Of a DNA stretch of 64,000 nt, positions 24,012 to 32,731 are shown piece after piece. The notes beneath the pieces are model-generated. The model was given only the letters and a program-made list of their open reading frames with translations, did no database searches and was not told where the DNA came from. Each line of letters starts with the position of its first letter. The stretch's first letter is position 1. Origin of the DNA: [Actinomadura] parvosata subsp. kistnae (lineage in GTDB: Bacteria; Actinomycetota; Actinomycetes; Streptosporangiales; Streptosporangiaceae); contig NZ_OOHJ01000030.1 in the NCBI RefSeq assembly GCF_900323885.1, positions 62,001 to 126,000 on the forward strand, written 5' to 3'. Both the position numbers and the translations under genes were made by a program.

Positions 24012-24275
24012 CGAGCGGTCCGCCTCCAACATGATCGGCATTCCTGTCGCGCCGTAGTGTTGTACCCGGTGATCGGCGTGCGACTCTCCCCGGTGATCGC
24101 CGCCGTCACGATGACGCGGTCCTTCTTGTCGGGGATCGGCAACGCCAACCGGCTGCGACACTTCGCCGTGCCGCCTTCGCCTCCCATCTCGCGGGTTCCA
24201 GCGGGCCTGTGCGTCATGGTCGAGACATCAGCGACTCGTGCCGTACCCGCTGAGGTGACCGATCCACCATGCGGG
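24012..24275 (+). pseudogene. C-terminal remnant of a second cupredoxin/YHS-class copper ATPase
   Basis: Read across frames, this stretch gives MIGIPVAP, then VLYPVIGVRLSPVIAAV, then GIGNANRLRHF and, after a linker, TDPPCGM. That is the order and near-identical sequence of the last helices, linker and YHS start of the ATPase encoded at 7777-10494 (its residues about 780-860). A stop codon interrupts after VAP and the serine-rich SLSVVG region is altered. The remnant ends where a methyltransferase fragment on the other strand begins. A duplicated copA-like gene was evidently lost here. Confidence 0.75.
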
Positions 24276-24279
24276 ATGC

Positions 24280-24536
24280 TCAGCCGGCCTGCGCGGACGG
24301 TTTACGCGCGGCCAAGCGCTCCGCGATACCCAGCTTGAAGCGATCGCGGCGCTCGACCGACAGCCCATGAGCAGCCAGGTGGCGGAGAGGACGGCGCAGG
24401 CAATGCTCGCCTGCCAGCGGCACAGTCGCCACCTCCGCCAACCGCTGGATCGCGCGGACCAGCATGTTCGAGCTCGCCACGTGATCGGCGAGCAGCAGCA
24501 GCCCGCCGGGGCGCAGTACCCGGACTCTGGTGTCGG
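24280..24536 (-). pseudogene. C-terminal fragment of a SAM-dependent methyltransferase
   Basis: The minus-strand frame ending at 24280 encodes RVLRPGGLLLLADHV, the post-motif-II strand of UbiE-like class I methyltransferases, then VERRDRFKLGIAERLAARKP as the tail. The SAM-binding N-terminal half is missing: homology stops near 24536, exactly where the opposite-strand permease homology begins. Both genes were cut by one rearrangement. Confidence 0.7.
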
Positions 24537-25429
24537 ACGCGAGCCTGCCTCGCTCGGCGGTCGCCACCGTCCGCGCCACCGAACAGGTGAGCTGGGCGTA
24601 CCCGGTGCGCGCCATCTTCGCCATCCTGAACCTGCACGGTCGCAAGCTCGCCACCACCGTGATCGGTACAGAGCCGGGCGGACAAGGCGGGCCCTGGCGC
24701 ATGGCGGCAGGCCGCGTTCCATGGTCGACCGACGAACTCGTCGTCGACCGTGTGCTGGCCGACCAGCACAACCTGCGCATCGGCGACGAAGTCGAAGCGC
24801 TGGGCCGAAGGCTCACGATCGTCGGACTGTCAGCCGACACGACCGGATTCATGGTCGGGTTCGTCTTCACCACCCACGCCACCACCGACGCTCTGCTGTC
24901 AGCCCCGGACACCACCACGTTTATCCTGGTCGGCACGGAGCATCCGGAGGTCGCGGCTGCCGCGCTCCGCGCCAAGGGCCTGTCCGTGACCGGCCGGGAC
25001 GAGCTGGCCGAATCCAACCTCATGCTCGCCACGCGTGTGTACGGCCAGCCGTTGCGCCTGATGGTGGCCGTCGCGTTCGCCGCGGGCGTCCTGGTCATCG
25101 CGCTCACCACCTACGGTGCCGTGGCCGAGCAGCGGCGGCTGCTCGGCCTGCTCGCCGCGCTCGGTGCCACCCGATGGCGCCTGTACCGCTTCGCCATCGC
25201 GTATGTGGCTGCCATCGCCGTGGCCGGAATGATCCTCAGCTCCGTGCTCTTCGTGCTCGGCCGGACATTGATCGGCTGGTGGCGGCCACAGTTCCCGGTC
25301 GCGCCCACCACGCGTGACATCCTCACGGCTGTCGCCGCGACGCTGGTCATGGCCGCGCTCGCAAGCGTGCTCCCAGCGCGCCGGATATCCCGCACCGATC
25401 CCGCTGACACCTTCAGGAGCACGACATGA
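24530..25429 (+). pseudogene. ABC transporter permease (FtsX/MacB type), 5'-truncated
   Basis: From about residue 20 the 299-aa frame is an FtsX-like permease: an outer domain (VVDRVLADQHNLRIGDEVEALGR), then three C-terminal helices (about 180-202, 225-252, 270-292) and PARRISRTDPADTFR. The N-terminal helix and the first half of the outer domain, present in the neighbouring gene at 25426, are missing. The first 19 residues derive from the opposite-strand methyltransferase fragment. The gene still overlaps the next by 4 bp. Without the first helix the product is unlikely to assemble normally. It may be dead or expressed as a partial protein. Confidence 0.7.
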
Positions 25430-26556
25430 CTTCTGTGATCACTCCCGTGACCGTTCCGCTGGCACGGCGCAGCCTGTTCGCCGACCGGCGGCGCGCGATC
25501 CTGGCGGTCAGCGGCGTCGCGGTGGCTCTGGCCCTGGTCCTGCTGTTCGACGCCGTCCTCGCCGGCGCCTCCGACCGCGTCACGTTCTACCTGCGCACCT
25601 CACCCGCCGACGTCTTCATCTCCCAGAAAGACGTCACGACCATGCACATGTCCTCGTCCTCCCTCGATCCCACGATCGTCAGCACAGCCGCACGAGTGGA
25701 CGGCGTGTACTGGCTCGCACCCCTCGCCTACCTGACCGCCACTCTCACAGCCGCCGACCATCAGCAGCTCAGCTACGTCTTCGGCTATGACACGATCTCC
25801 GGCGGCGGAGGGCCACCCGGCGGTGTCGACGGCGCTCCACCCCGGCCCGGCCACGTGGTGATCGATCGGGTCGCCGCCGAACAGCTGAAGGTCGGCCTCG
25901 GCGACCAGGTGATGCTGGTCGGTCGCCCCTTCACGATCTCCGGGCTGAGCGAAGACGGCACCAGCATCACCAACACCACCAGCTACATCGACATCCGGGA
26001 CTTTGCCACTCTCGGCCGGGCGCCGCTGAGCTACCTGCTCGTCGGAGCCCGTCCCGGTACCGTCCCCGAGGACCTGGCCCACCGGCTCGCTCTGGCACTG
26101 CCGCAGGCCACCGTTCAGACCCGCGACGAGTTCGTCGGCCAGGAACTCGCGCTCATCAACGACATGGCCGCCGACGTGATGCGGCTGATGAACGTCATCG
26201 CCTTCATTCTCGCCCTGGCTGTGATCGCCCTCGTGCTGTCCGCCGTCACCCGTGCCAATCTGCGGTCCTACGCCGTCATCGGAGCGATCGGCGCTCGGCC
26301 GGCGCGGCTGGTCCGCGTACTGGCCGCGCAGGCGGTCTGGACGGCGCTGCCCGCCGTGGCCGCCGCGACTGCGCTCACGCTACTCATCGCGGCGGTCCTG
26401 CCCCGTTTCGCCGAGACGCTCCCTCTGGCCGTACGTCCTGGGGCGGTGCTGCAGACGACCGCCGCGGCGCTGCTGGCCGCCGCCGTGGGCGCGTTGGTTC
26501 CGCTGCGCGCCATCATCCGCGTCGATGCGGCCACCGCTTTCAGGAGGACGACATGA
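25426..26556 (+). CDS. ABC transporter permease, FtsX/MacB type
   Basis: The complete 376-aa protein has an N-terminal helix (about 27-47), a large extracytoplasmic domain (about 50-245) including a Met/Ser patch (MHMSSSS) and a Gly-rich loop, and three C-terminal helices (about 250-275, 300-325, 340-365) with PLRAIIRVDAATAFR at the end. This fold works by mechanotransmission rather than classic transport. It lies between a truncated sister and an ATPase with 4-bp overlaps on both sides, so the three form one operon. The ATPase's YHS domain suggests that the system deals with a metal or a metal-stressed envelope. Confidence 0.85.
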   Translation: MTSVITPVTVPLARRSLFADRRRAILAVSGVAVALALVLLFDAVLAGASDRVTFYLRTSPADVFISQKDVTTMHMSSSSLDPTIVSTAARVDGVYWLAPLAYLTATLTAADHQQLSYVFGYDTISGGGGPPGGVDGAPPRPGHVVIDRVAAEQLKVGLGDQVMLVGRPFTISGLSEDGTSITNTTSYIDIRDFATLGRAPLSYLLVGARPGTVPEDLAHRLALALPQATVQTRDEFVGQELALINDMAADVMRLMNVIAFILALAVIALVLSAVTRANLRSYAVIGAIGARPARLVRVLAAQAVWTALPAVAAATALTLLIAAVLPRFAETLPLAVRPGAVLQTTAAALLAAAVGALVPLRAIIRVDAATAFRRTT

Positions 26557-27392
26557 CCACCCCTGCCACACCCCCCACTGACTTGTCCGTGCGCGGCCTG
26601 CGCAAGGTCTACGGCTCAGGGCCGATGGCGGTGGCCGCGGTCGACGGGATCGACCTGGATCTCATACCCGGCCAGATCCTGCTCGTCATGGGGCCCTCCG
26701 GCTCGGGCAAGACCACTCTGCTGCTCATGCTCGGCGCGCTGCTGCGGCCCACCGAGGGCAGCATCCTGATCGGCGATCTGGACCTGGCCACCACCCCTTC
26801 CCGCAGGCTTCCCCAACTGCGGGCACGCACCCTGGGTTTCGTCTTCCAGGACTTCAACCTGATCCCCTCGCTGAACGCCGAGGAGAACGTCACCCTGGCC
26901 GCCAACCTGGCGGGCGTGACTGGTGCGGAAGCCGGAAAACGCGCCCGCGCCGTCCTCGACCGAGTGGGGCTGTCGGCACGGCTGAACTTCCGCCCCGACC
27001 AGCTGTCCGGCGGCGAGAAGCAGCGCGTCGCGGTCGCCAGGGCGCTGGTCAACAACCCCATCCTGCTCCTGGCCGACGAACCGACCGCCAATCTGGACTC
27101 CGGCACCGGCCGAGAGGTCGCCCGCCGATTGCGCGAACTGGCCACGCACGACGGTCGCAGCGTCGTCATCGTCAGCCACGACGAACGTCTGCGTGAGATC
27201 GCCGACCGCACCCTGTGGCTTGAGGACGGCCGCTTGCGCGACTTGGACGCCCTGGTCACCGACCCGATCTGCGGGATGAGCGTGCAGCCTGGCTCCGGGC
27301 CGCATGTGGTCGACAACGCCACGATCGTATGGTTCTGCTCAACCGGCTGCCGCGATGAGTACGCCGGCCGCCTCTCCCGCCTGCTGGCGTGA
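26553..27392 (+). CDS. ABC ATPase (MacB/LolD type) with C-terminal YHS domain
   Basis: Residues 1-225 are a standard MacB/LolD-group ATPase: Walker A GPSGSGKTT (about 47), Q-loop FVFQDFN, signature LSGGEKQRVAVARA (about 150), Walker B LLLADEPTA (about 171) and H-loop VIVSHD. Residues about 235-275 are a YHS domain: TDPICGMSVQ and then VWFCSTGCRDEYA, with the Cys pattern conserved. The fused domain has the same form as that on the P1B ATPase at 7777. YHS domains bind or hand over metal ions, so ATPase activity may be tied to metal. Coupled to the permease gene by a 4-bp overlap. Confidence 0.9.
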   Translation: MTTPATPPTDLSVRGLRKVYGSGPMAVAAVDGIDLDLIPGQILLVMGPSGSGKTTLLLMLGALLRPTEGSILIGDLDLATTPSRRLPQLRARTLGFVFQDFNLIPSLNAEENVTLAANLAGVTGAEAGKRARAVLDRVGLSARLNFRPDQLSGGEKQRVAVARALVNNPILLLADEPTANLDSGTGREVARRLRELATHDGRSVVIVSHDERLREIADRTLWLEDGRLRDLDALVTDPICGMSVQPGSGPHVVDNATIVWFCSTGCRDEYAGRLSRLLA

Positions 27393-27519
27393 TTCCCGGC
27401 CGAGGCACATCAAACTCCTGAACACATCGGCCCGAACGCCCACGGCGGCCAACGCCGCATGCTGCTTGATCATGGCTGCCTCCGTCCCTCTACTCTCAAG
27501 GAGAGAGACATTAGCCGGA

Positions 27520-27990
27520 GCCGGTCCTCAGCGACAGAAGCTGCATCTCGCCTGTGAGCAGGCCCAGCGGCTGCTGGCGGTGGTGCTCACCGCCGGGCAG
27601 CGTGGGGACGCGCCGCAGTTCACCGCAGTCATGGCCGCCATCCGGGTGCCCCGGCTCGGACCGGGCCGGCCCCGGATCAGGCCCGAGGTCGTCCGCGCCG
27701 ACAAGGCGTACTCCTCGCGGGCGATCCGCGCTCATCTGCGCTCGCGCGGCATCCGCTGCACCATCCCCGAACCGGCCGACCGTGTCGCCGCCCGGCGGCG
27801 GCGTGGCAGCCGCGGTGGGCGTCCCCCGGCGTTCGACTCGACCGACTACCGCGCCCGCTCAGCGGTGGAATGTGGCATCAACCGGCTCAAACGTCACCGC
27901 GGCGTCGCCACCCGATTCGACAAACTCGCCGTCCGATACGAAGCGAGCGTCCTCATAGCTGCCATCAACGACTGGCTGACCCGGCTTTGA
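27520..27990 (+). pseudogene. IS5-family (IS427-like) transposase, C-terminal fragment
   Basis: The frame encodes VVLTAGQRGDAPQF, VVRADKAYSSRAIRAHLRSRGI and SAVECGINRLKRHRGVATRFDKLA, the second Asp and the DREKG-like Glu regions of IS5-group transposases. The N-terminal third is absent; the upstream sequence does not continue the homology. GAGACACGCTC at its end is probably the right terminal repeat. The IS630 element starts a few bases later. Confidence 0.8.
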
Positions 27991-27998
27991 GACACGCT

Positions 27999-29114
27999 CT
28001 AGTGTCCTGAGTCAGTAATTCGCCGACAATACGAGGCGAGGGCGTCGAGGATCTCTTCGGCGGTCTTGGCCCAGACAAAAGGCTTGGGGTCGTCATTCCA
28101 GGAGGCGATCCAGGTGCGGATGTCCTTCTCCAGTGCCTGTACCGTCTTGTGGACGCCGCGTCGTAGCTGCTTGGTCGTCAGTTCGGCGAACCAGCGTTCC
28201 ACCAGGTTCAGCCACGATGAGCCGGTCGGGGTGAAGTGCAGGTGGAAGCGCGGGTGTGCCAGCAACCAGCGTTTGATCGCGGGCGTCTTGTGCGTGGCGT
28301 AGTTGTCGCAGATCACGTGGACCTCAAGCTCAGCCGGGACCTCCTTGTCCACCTTGATCAGGAACTTCTTGAACTCCACCGCGCGATGCCTGCGATGCAG
28401 GGAACCGATCACCTTGCCCGAGATCACGTCCAAAGCCGCGAACAACGTGGTGGTGCCGGCCCGGACATAGTCATGGGTGGCCCGCTCGGGCACACCCGGC
28501 ATCATCGGCAATACCGGCTGAGCTCGATCCAGCGCCTGGATCTGCGACTTCTCATCGACGCATAAGACCAGCGCCCGCTCCGGCGGATCCAGGTACAGAC
28601 CGACCACGTCGTGCACCTTCTCCACAAAGAAGGGATCGGCTGACAGCTTGAACGTCTGCGACCGATGCGGCTGCAGGCCAAAGGCCCGCCAGACGCGCGA
28701 CACCGTCGACTGCGACAGACCCACCTGCTTGGCCATGGACCGTGTCGACCAGTGCGTAGCGTTGGCGGGCGTGGTCTCCAGGGTGCGCGCGATCAGCTCC
28801 GCCACCTGCTCATCACTCACCGTCCGCGGCCGGCCCGGACGCGGCTCATCCGCCAGACCCATCAGCCGCTCAGCCAGGAAGCGCCGACGCCACTTCGAGA
28901 CCGTCTCGCGCGATACCCCGACCTCCTCCGCCACCACCTTGGTGGACACGGGCAAACCGTCCTCGCCGATCGCATCACACGCCAGGATCAGCCGGGCCCG
29001 TAACGCCATGTCCTGGGCGCCCTTGCGCCGCCGTACCCACCGCTCAAGCTCAGCCCGCTCGCCCTCGGTCAGATGCAGCGGCTCGACCTTCGGTCCCGGA
29101 CGTCCCATAGCCAA
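27999..29114 (-). CDS. IS630-family transposase
   Basis: This intact 371-aa protein has N-terminal helix-turn-helix repeats (VVAEEVGVSRETVSKWRRRFL and then SMAKQVGLSQSTVSRVW) and a DDE domain: LCVDEKSQIQALDR (first Asp), VHVICDNYATHKT (second Asp) and SSWLNLVERWFAELT (Glu). No frameshift is seen. It is probably able to move the element. Confidence 0.92.
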   Translation of the reverse strand: MAMGRPGPKVEPLHLTEGERAELERWVRRRKGAQDMALRARLILACDAIGEDGLPVSTKVVAEEVGVSRETVSKWRRRFLAERLMGLADEPRPGRPRTVSDEQVAELIARTLETTPANATHWSTRSMAKQVGLSQSTVSRVWRAFGLQPHRSQTFKLSADPFFVEKVHDVVGLYLDPPERALVLCVDEKSQIQALDRAQPVLPMMPGVPERATHDYVRAGTTTLFAALDVISGKVIGSLHRRHRAVEFKKFLIKVDKEVPAELEVHVICDNYATHKTPAIKRWLLAHPRFHLHFTPTGSSWLNLVERWFAELTTKQLRRGVHKTVQALEKDIRTWIASWNDDPKPFVWAKTAEEILDALASYCRRITDSGH

Positions 29115-29147
29115 GAACCATAGACGAATTACTGACTCAGGACACTA
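28000..29147 (-). mobile_element. intact IS630-family element
   Basis: The ends are perfect 23-bp inverted repeats starting TAGTGTCCTGAGTCAG (28000-28022 and 29125-29147). TA is the first and last dinucleotide, matching TA target duplication of the family. One transposase gene fills it, its stop codon lying within the left terminal TA. It sits directly after the IS5 remnant and is followed by IS1182. Confidence 0.92.
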
Positions 29148-29148
29148 G

Positions 29149-30843
29149 GAATGTCCTGAAGATCTCGGTGGGCTGGTCAGGGAGAGTTTCGGGATTCAGA
29201 CTCGGGTCATGATGGGCCGTCGGAGGGTTCCGGCTGGGCCTGAGGTATGGGCCGTGTGCCGGGAGATGATCCCTGCCGGGAGCGTGTTCGCGTTCCTGGC
29301 CGAACACCGGCGGGTGTTGTTCCCGTCGCAGGCGTTCGCGGACATGTATGCGCCGGTCAACGGGCGTCCGTCGGTGCCGCCGGGGCTGCTGGCCACGGTC
29401 GTGGTGCTGCAGTCCTTGCAGGGATTGTCCGATGAGGAGGCGGTCGGGGCGCTGCGGTTCGATCTGCGGTGGAAGGCCGCCTGCGGGCTGGGCCTGTATG
29501 ACCCGGGCTTCGATCCGTCGTTGCTGACCTATTTCAGGCGCCGGCTGGCCGGCTCCTCAGAGCCGGACCGCATCTTCGGCATCGTCCGCGCGGTGGTGGA
29601 GCAGACCGGGGTGCTGGCCGGCCGGACGCGGCGGGCGTTGGATTCGGCGGTGCTGCTGGATGCGGTGGCCACCCAGGACACCATCACCCAGCTGATCGCC
29701 GCGATCCGCCGGGTGGCCCGCCAGGTGCCCGGCGCGAGCGCGCTGGTGGCGGCGCACTGCCACGCCTGCGACTACACCGACCCAGGCAAGCCAAGGATCG
29801 CCTGGGACGACGAGGAGGCCAAGAGCGCCCTGGTCAGTGGGCTCGTCACGGACGCGCTCGCCCTGCTCGACCACCTGGCCGGGCAGGAACTGGACGAGAG
29901 TGCCGAGCACGCGGTCGGCCTGCTGGCCCTGATCGCCGGCCAGGATGTCGAGCCTGTTGACGGCTCCGACGGCACCGACGGGCGGTGGCGGATCGCCCGC
30001 CGCACCGCACCTGATCGGATCATCTCCACCGTCGATGTGGAGGCCCGCCACATCCACAAGAGCCAGGAGCAACGCGACGACGGCTATAAGGCTCACCTGG
30101 CTGTGGAGCCGGAGACCGGCCTGTTCACCGCCGTCGCCCTGCGCCCCGGCGCCGGCGCCGCCTGCCATGAGGCCACCGTCGCGCCCGGCCTGCTCGCTCA
30201 CGAGCGCGGGCCACTGCAGATCCTGGCCGATGCCGCCTATGCCGCCGCCGGCCTGCGTGCCGCCCTCACCGATGCCGGGCACCGGCTGCTGATCAAGCCG
30301 CCCGCGCTCAAGCCCGCCGTGATCGGCGGATTCACCCTGGACGACTTCGCGATCGACACCGCCGCCGGCACGGTCACCTGCCCCGCCGGGCACACCGTCC
30401 CGCTCGCCGCACCAGGTGGCCGCTACCAGCAACGCCGCGCCACCTTCACCGGCCTGTGCGCCGCCTGCCCGCTGCGCGAGCGGTGCACCACCGCCCAGAC
30501 CGGCCGCGTGCTCACCATCCGCCCGCACCACCACCTGCAGGCCGCCGCCCGCCACCAAGCCGCCACCGACCCCGCCTGGCAAGACGACTACCGCCGCTGG
30601 CGGCCCATGGTGGAGCGCGCCGTCGCCTGGCTCGTCGCCCGAGGCAACCGCCGCCTGCACTACCGCGGCACCGCCGCCAACGACCGCTGGCTCCACCACC
30701 GCGCCGCCGCCCTCAACCTCCGCCGCCTGGTCAACCTCGGACTCACCCACACCAACGGCATCTGGACACTCGTCCCGATCACTGCATAGCAAGAGGGTGA
30801 GCCAGCTCATGCCGACTCACCCAGCAAGATCTTCAGGACAGTC
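29149..30843 (+). mobile_element. intact IS1182-family element with CTAG target duplication
   Basis: Inverted repeats GGAATGTCCTGAAGATCT (left) and its complement with one change (right, GGACTGTCC...) bound the element. CTAG flanks both sides (29145-29148 and 30844-30847). The left CTAG includes the terminal TA of the IS630 element, so IS1182 arrived second. Its arrival also cut the serine protease gene on the right. Confidence 0.9.
29209..30789 (+). CDS. IS1182-family transposase
   Basis: This 526-aa protein carries an N-terminal DUF772-type segment (SVPPGLLATVVVLQSLQGLSDEEAVGALRFDLRW), a DDE core (ALDSAVLLDAVA; KAHLAVEPETGLFTAVAL; ILADAAYAA), a zinc-like CAACPLRERCTTA motif and a C-terminal RGTAANDRWLHHRAAALNLRRL segment with Arg/His as in the family. 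Full-length and probably active. Confidence 0.93.
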   Translation: MMGRRRVPAGPEVWAVCREMIPAGSVFAFLAEHRRVLFPSQAFADMYAPVNGRPSVPPGLLATVVVLQSLQGLSDEEAVGALRFDLRWKAACGLGLYDPGFDPSLLTYFRRRLAGSSEPDRIFGIVRAVVEQTGVLAGRTRRALDSAVLLDAVATQDTITQLIAAIRRVARQVPGASALVAAHCHACDYTDPGKPRIAWDDEEAKSALVSGLVTDALALLDHLAGQELDESAEHAVGLLALIAGQDVEPVDGSDGTDGRWRIARRTAPDRIISTVDVEARHIHKSQEQRDDGYKAHLAVEPETGLFTAVALRPGAGAACHEATVAPGLLAHERGPLQILADAAYAAAGLRAALTDAGHRLLIKPPALKPAVIGGFTLDDFAIDTAAGTVTCPAGHTVPLAAPGGRYQQRRATFTGLCAACPLRERCTTAQTGRVLTIRPHHHLQAAARHQAATDPAWQDDYRRWRPMVERAVAWLVARGNRRLHYRGTAANDRWLHHRAAALNLRRLVNLGLTHTNGIWTLVPITA

Positions 30844-30847
30844 CTAG

Positions 30848-31200
30848 TGCGTCGGGGTAGCCGGTGGCGGTGCAGCCGACGGCGGGGCCGCGGCCGACGA
30901 TCCTGCCCCAGCGGACCGGCGGCAGATCAGCGGGCCGGTAAGCGACGTCGTCGATCTCGATGAGCGCAGCGTCCAGCGGGGCGGAGGCGTCGTCGGCACC
31001 GGACGCGCACCAGACCACCGTGCCGGTGACGAGCTGGGCGCCCAGACGTACCGCCAGAGTCTCCCCACCGATCCGGCAACGTGGGCCGCAGTTAAGACGA
31101 GGCGGTCGGCGACCAGGTATCCGGAGCCGAACGTGGTGCCCGCGTTTTTGGGCAAGGCGCGCCGAAGGGCCGCCACGCGAAGATCTGGCACGTCGGGATC
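30848..31200 (-). pseudogene. trypsin-like serine protease, N-terminal fragment, frameshifted and cut by IS1182
   Basis: The minus strand reads TTFGSGYLVADRLVLTAAHV, the catalytic-His strand of trypsin-like proteases. It then changes frame near 31075 to GGETLAVRLGA... VVWCASGADD... DAALIEIDD, the catalytic Asp region. It ends at CTATGYPDA directly against the IS1182 target site. The Ser-containing C-terminal half is missing. This is a gene broken by insertion. Confidence 0.75.
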
Positions 31201-31431
31201 CCTTCCAAGGGCGGACGCCGCTAGCGCGGCCCCTGCTGAAGGACGGCTGGGAATCATCGTGACAGTTCCGATGGACGCTGAACATCGGAATGGGCCAAGC
31301 GAATGGCCTCCACTCAACCCGGGGCACACCAGGGTCTCCAAGAAAGTCGGAGCGGTTCAAGCACTGTGATCGTTGTGATCCAGCCTGATGACGACCTCGG
31401 TGTGGCCTTGGCCAGTCTTGTTCGAGGATGG

Positions 31432-31620
31432 TCATCGAGAAGCTCCTGCCGAAGGCGGTGTGAACGGCCTGACCGTGGCGGAACGAGCCTTCTCGAGTTC
31501 CTTGCGCAGGTTGGTGTTCTCGATCGTGAGCACGTTCATGGCTCGGGCGAACACCGCGGTCGCGACCCGATAGCCGTCGCGTTCGACGCGCAGGCTGTCG
31601 ATATTGGCCTTCAGTGTGTC
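31432..31620 (-). pseudogene. DUF6262-like transposon accessory protein fragment
   Basis: The minus-strand sequence encodes LRVERDGYRVATAVFARAMNVLTIENTNLRKELEKAR, a helical segment like the C-terminus of small proteins (DUF6262) that accompany Tn554-type tyrosine transposases. No Tn554 recombinases remain here. It lies just left of the IS3 element's left repeat. The stretch 31201-31431 between this fragment and the protease fragment shows no further gene. Confidence 0.45.
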
Positions 31621-31751
31621 GGTGTACAGGGCATGTGCAGAGTCAGGCCAGCCTTTCGAAAGATGAGACAAACGGAGTGATCTGGAGTTAGCCCGGTTTG
31701 GTGGACACCTGATCTCTGGGGAATCCTGGTTCCCGGAAGAAGGAGTCTGCT

Positions 31752-32039
31752 GTGCCGAACAACTATCCGCCGGAGTTTCGCCGGCAGATGGTGGAACTGG
31801 TGCGCGCGGGACGGACACCGGAAGAGCTGGCCAAGGAGTTCCAGCCCTCCGCGCAGTCGATCCGTACCTGGGTGCGCCAGGCCGACCTCGATGACGGCCG
31901 CCGCCAAGACGGCCTGACCAGCGCGGAGAAGGACGAGCTGGCCCGGCTGCGCCGCGAGAACAAGATTCTCCGCGAGGAGAAGGAGATCTTGCGCAAGGCT
32001 GCGGCTTTCTTCGCGCGGGAGACGGATCTGCCGAGATGA
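31752..32039 (+). CDS. IS3-family OrfA (helix-turn-helix and leucine zipper)
   Basis: The 95-aa protein has an N-terminal helix-turn-helix (YPPEFRRQMVELVRAGRTPEELAKEF) and a C-terminal heptad coiled coil (ELARLRRENKILREEKEILRKAAAFF). It ends 4 bp into orfB, allowing a fused OrfAB by programmed slippage as in other IS3 members. Confidence 0.93.
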   Translation: MPNNYPPEFRRQMVELVRAGRTPEELAKEFQPSAQSIRTWVRQADLDDGRRQDGLTSAEKDELARLRRENKILREEKEILRKAAAFFARETDLPR

Positions 32040-32719
32040 AGTTCCGGCTGATCCATGCGGAGAAGGACCACCACGAGGTCTCCCTGCTGGCCCGGGTGCT
32101 GGGTGTGTCGCGCCAGGGCTACTACGCCTGGGCCGCCCGCCTGCGGCGTGGCCCGTCGGCACGGGCCCGCCGTGACGCCGAGCTGACAGAGAAGATTCAG
32201 CGGCATCACCAGGCCTCCGACGAAATCTACGGGGCGCCGCGTATCCATGCCGATCTGCGCGAGCTCGACGGGGAGCGGGTGGGCCGCAAGCGGGTGGCCC
32301 GGCTGATGCGCGCCGCCGGGCTGGCCGGGGTGAGCCGGCGCGGGGGCTGTCGCACCACCATCACCGACCGGCGCGCCGCTTCCGCTTCCGACCTGGTCAG
32401 ACGCCAGTTCGCGTCGGCTGAGCCGAACCGCATCTGGACCGCCGACATCACGTACGTGCCGACCTGGCAGGGCTTCGTCTACCTGGCGGTGGTGCTGGAC
32501 GTCTTCTCCCGCCGGATCGTCGGCTGGGCGATGGCCGAGCACATGCGCACCGAACTGGTGACCGACGCGCTGGCGATGGCGATCCACCAGCGCCGCCCCG
32601 AGGCGGGGGTGATTCATCACAGCGATAAGGGCAGTCAATACACCTCCGTTGCCTTCGGCCAGCGGTGTGAGCAGGCCGGCGTCCTACCGTCGACGGGCCG
32701 GACCGGGACCTGCTTCGAC
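32036..32719 (+). pseudogene. IS3-family OrfB, N-terminal part (interrupted)
   Basis: The frame encodes the HTH_21 region (QRHHQASDEIYGAPRIHADL), then NRIWTADITYVPT with the first catalytic Asp and HHSDKGSQYTS with the second. It is intact to GRTGTCFD at about 32719. The next residues belong to the inserted transposon. The remaining 73 residues, with the catalytic Glu, resume at 36156. Confidence 0.9.
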
Positions 32720-32731
32720 AAGACTCGGGTT

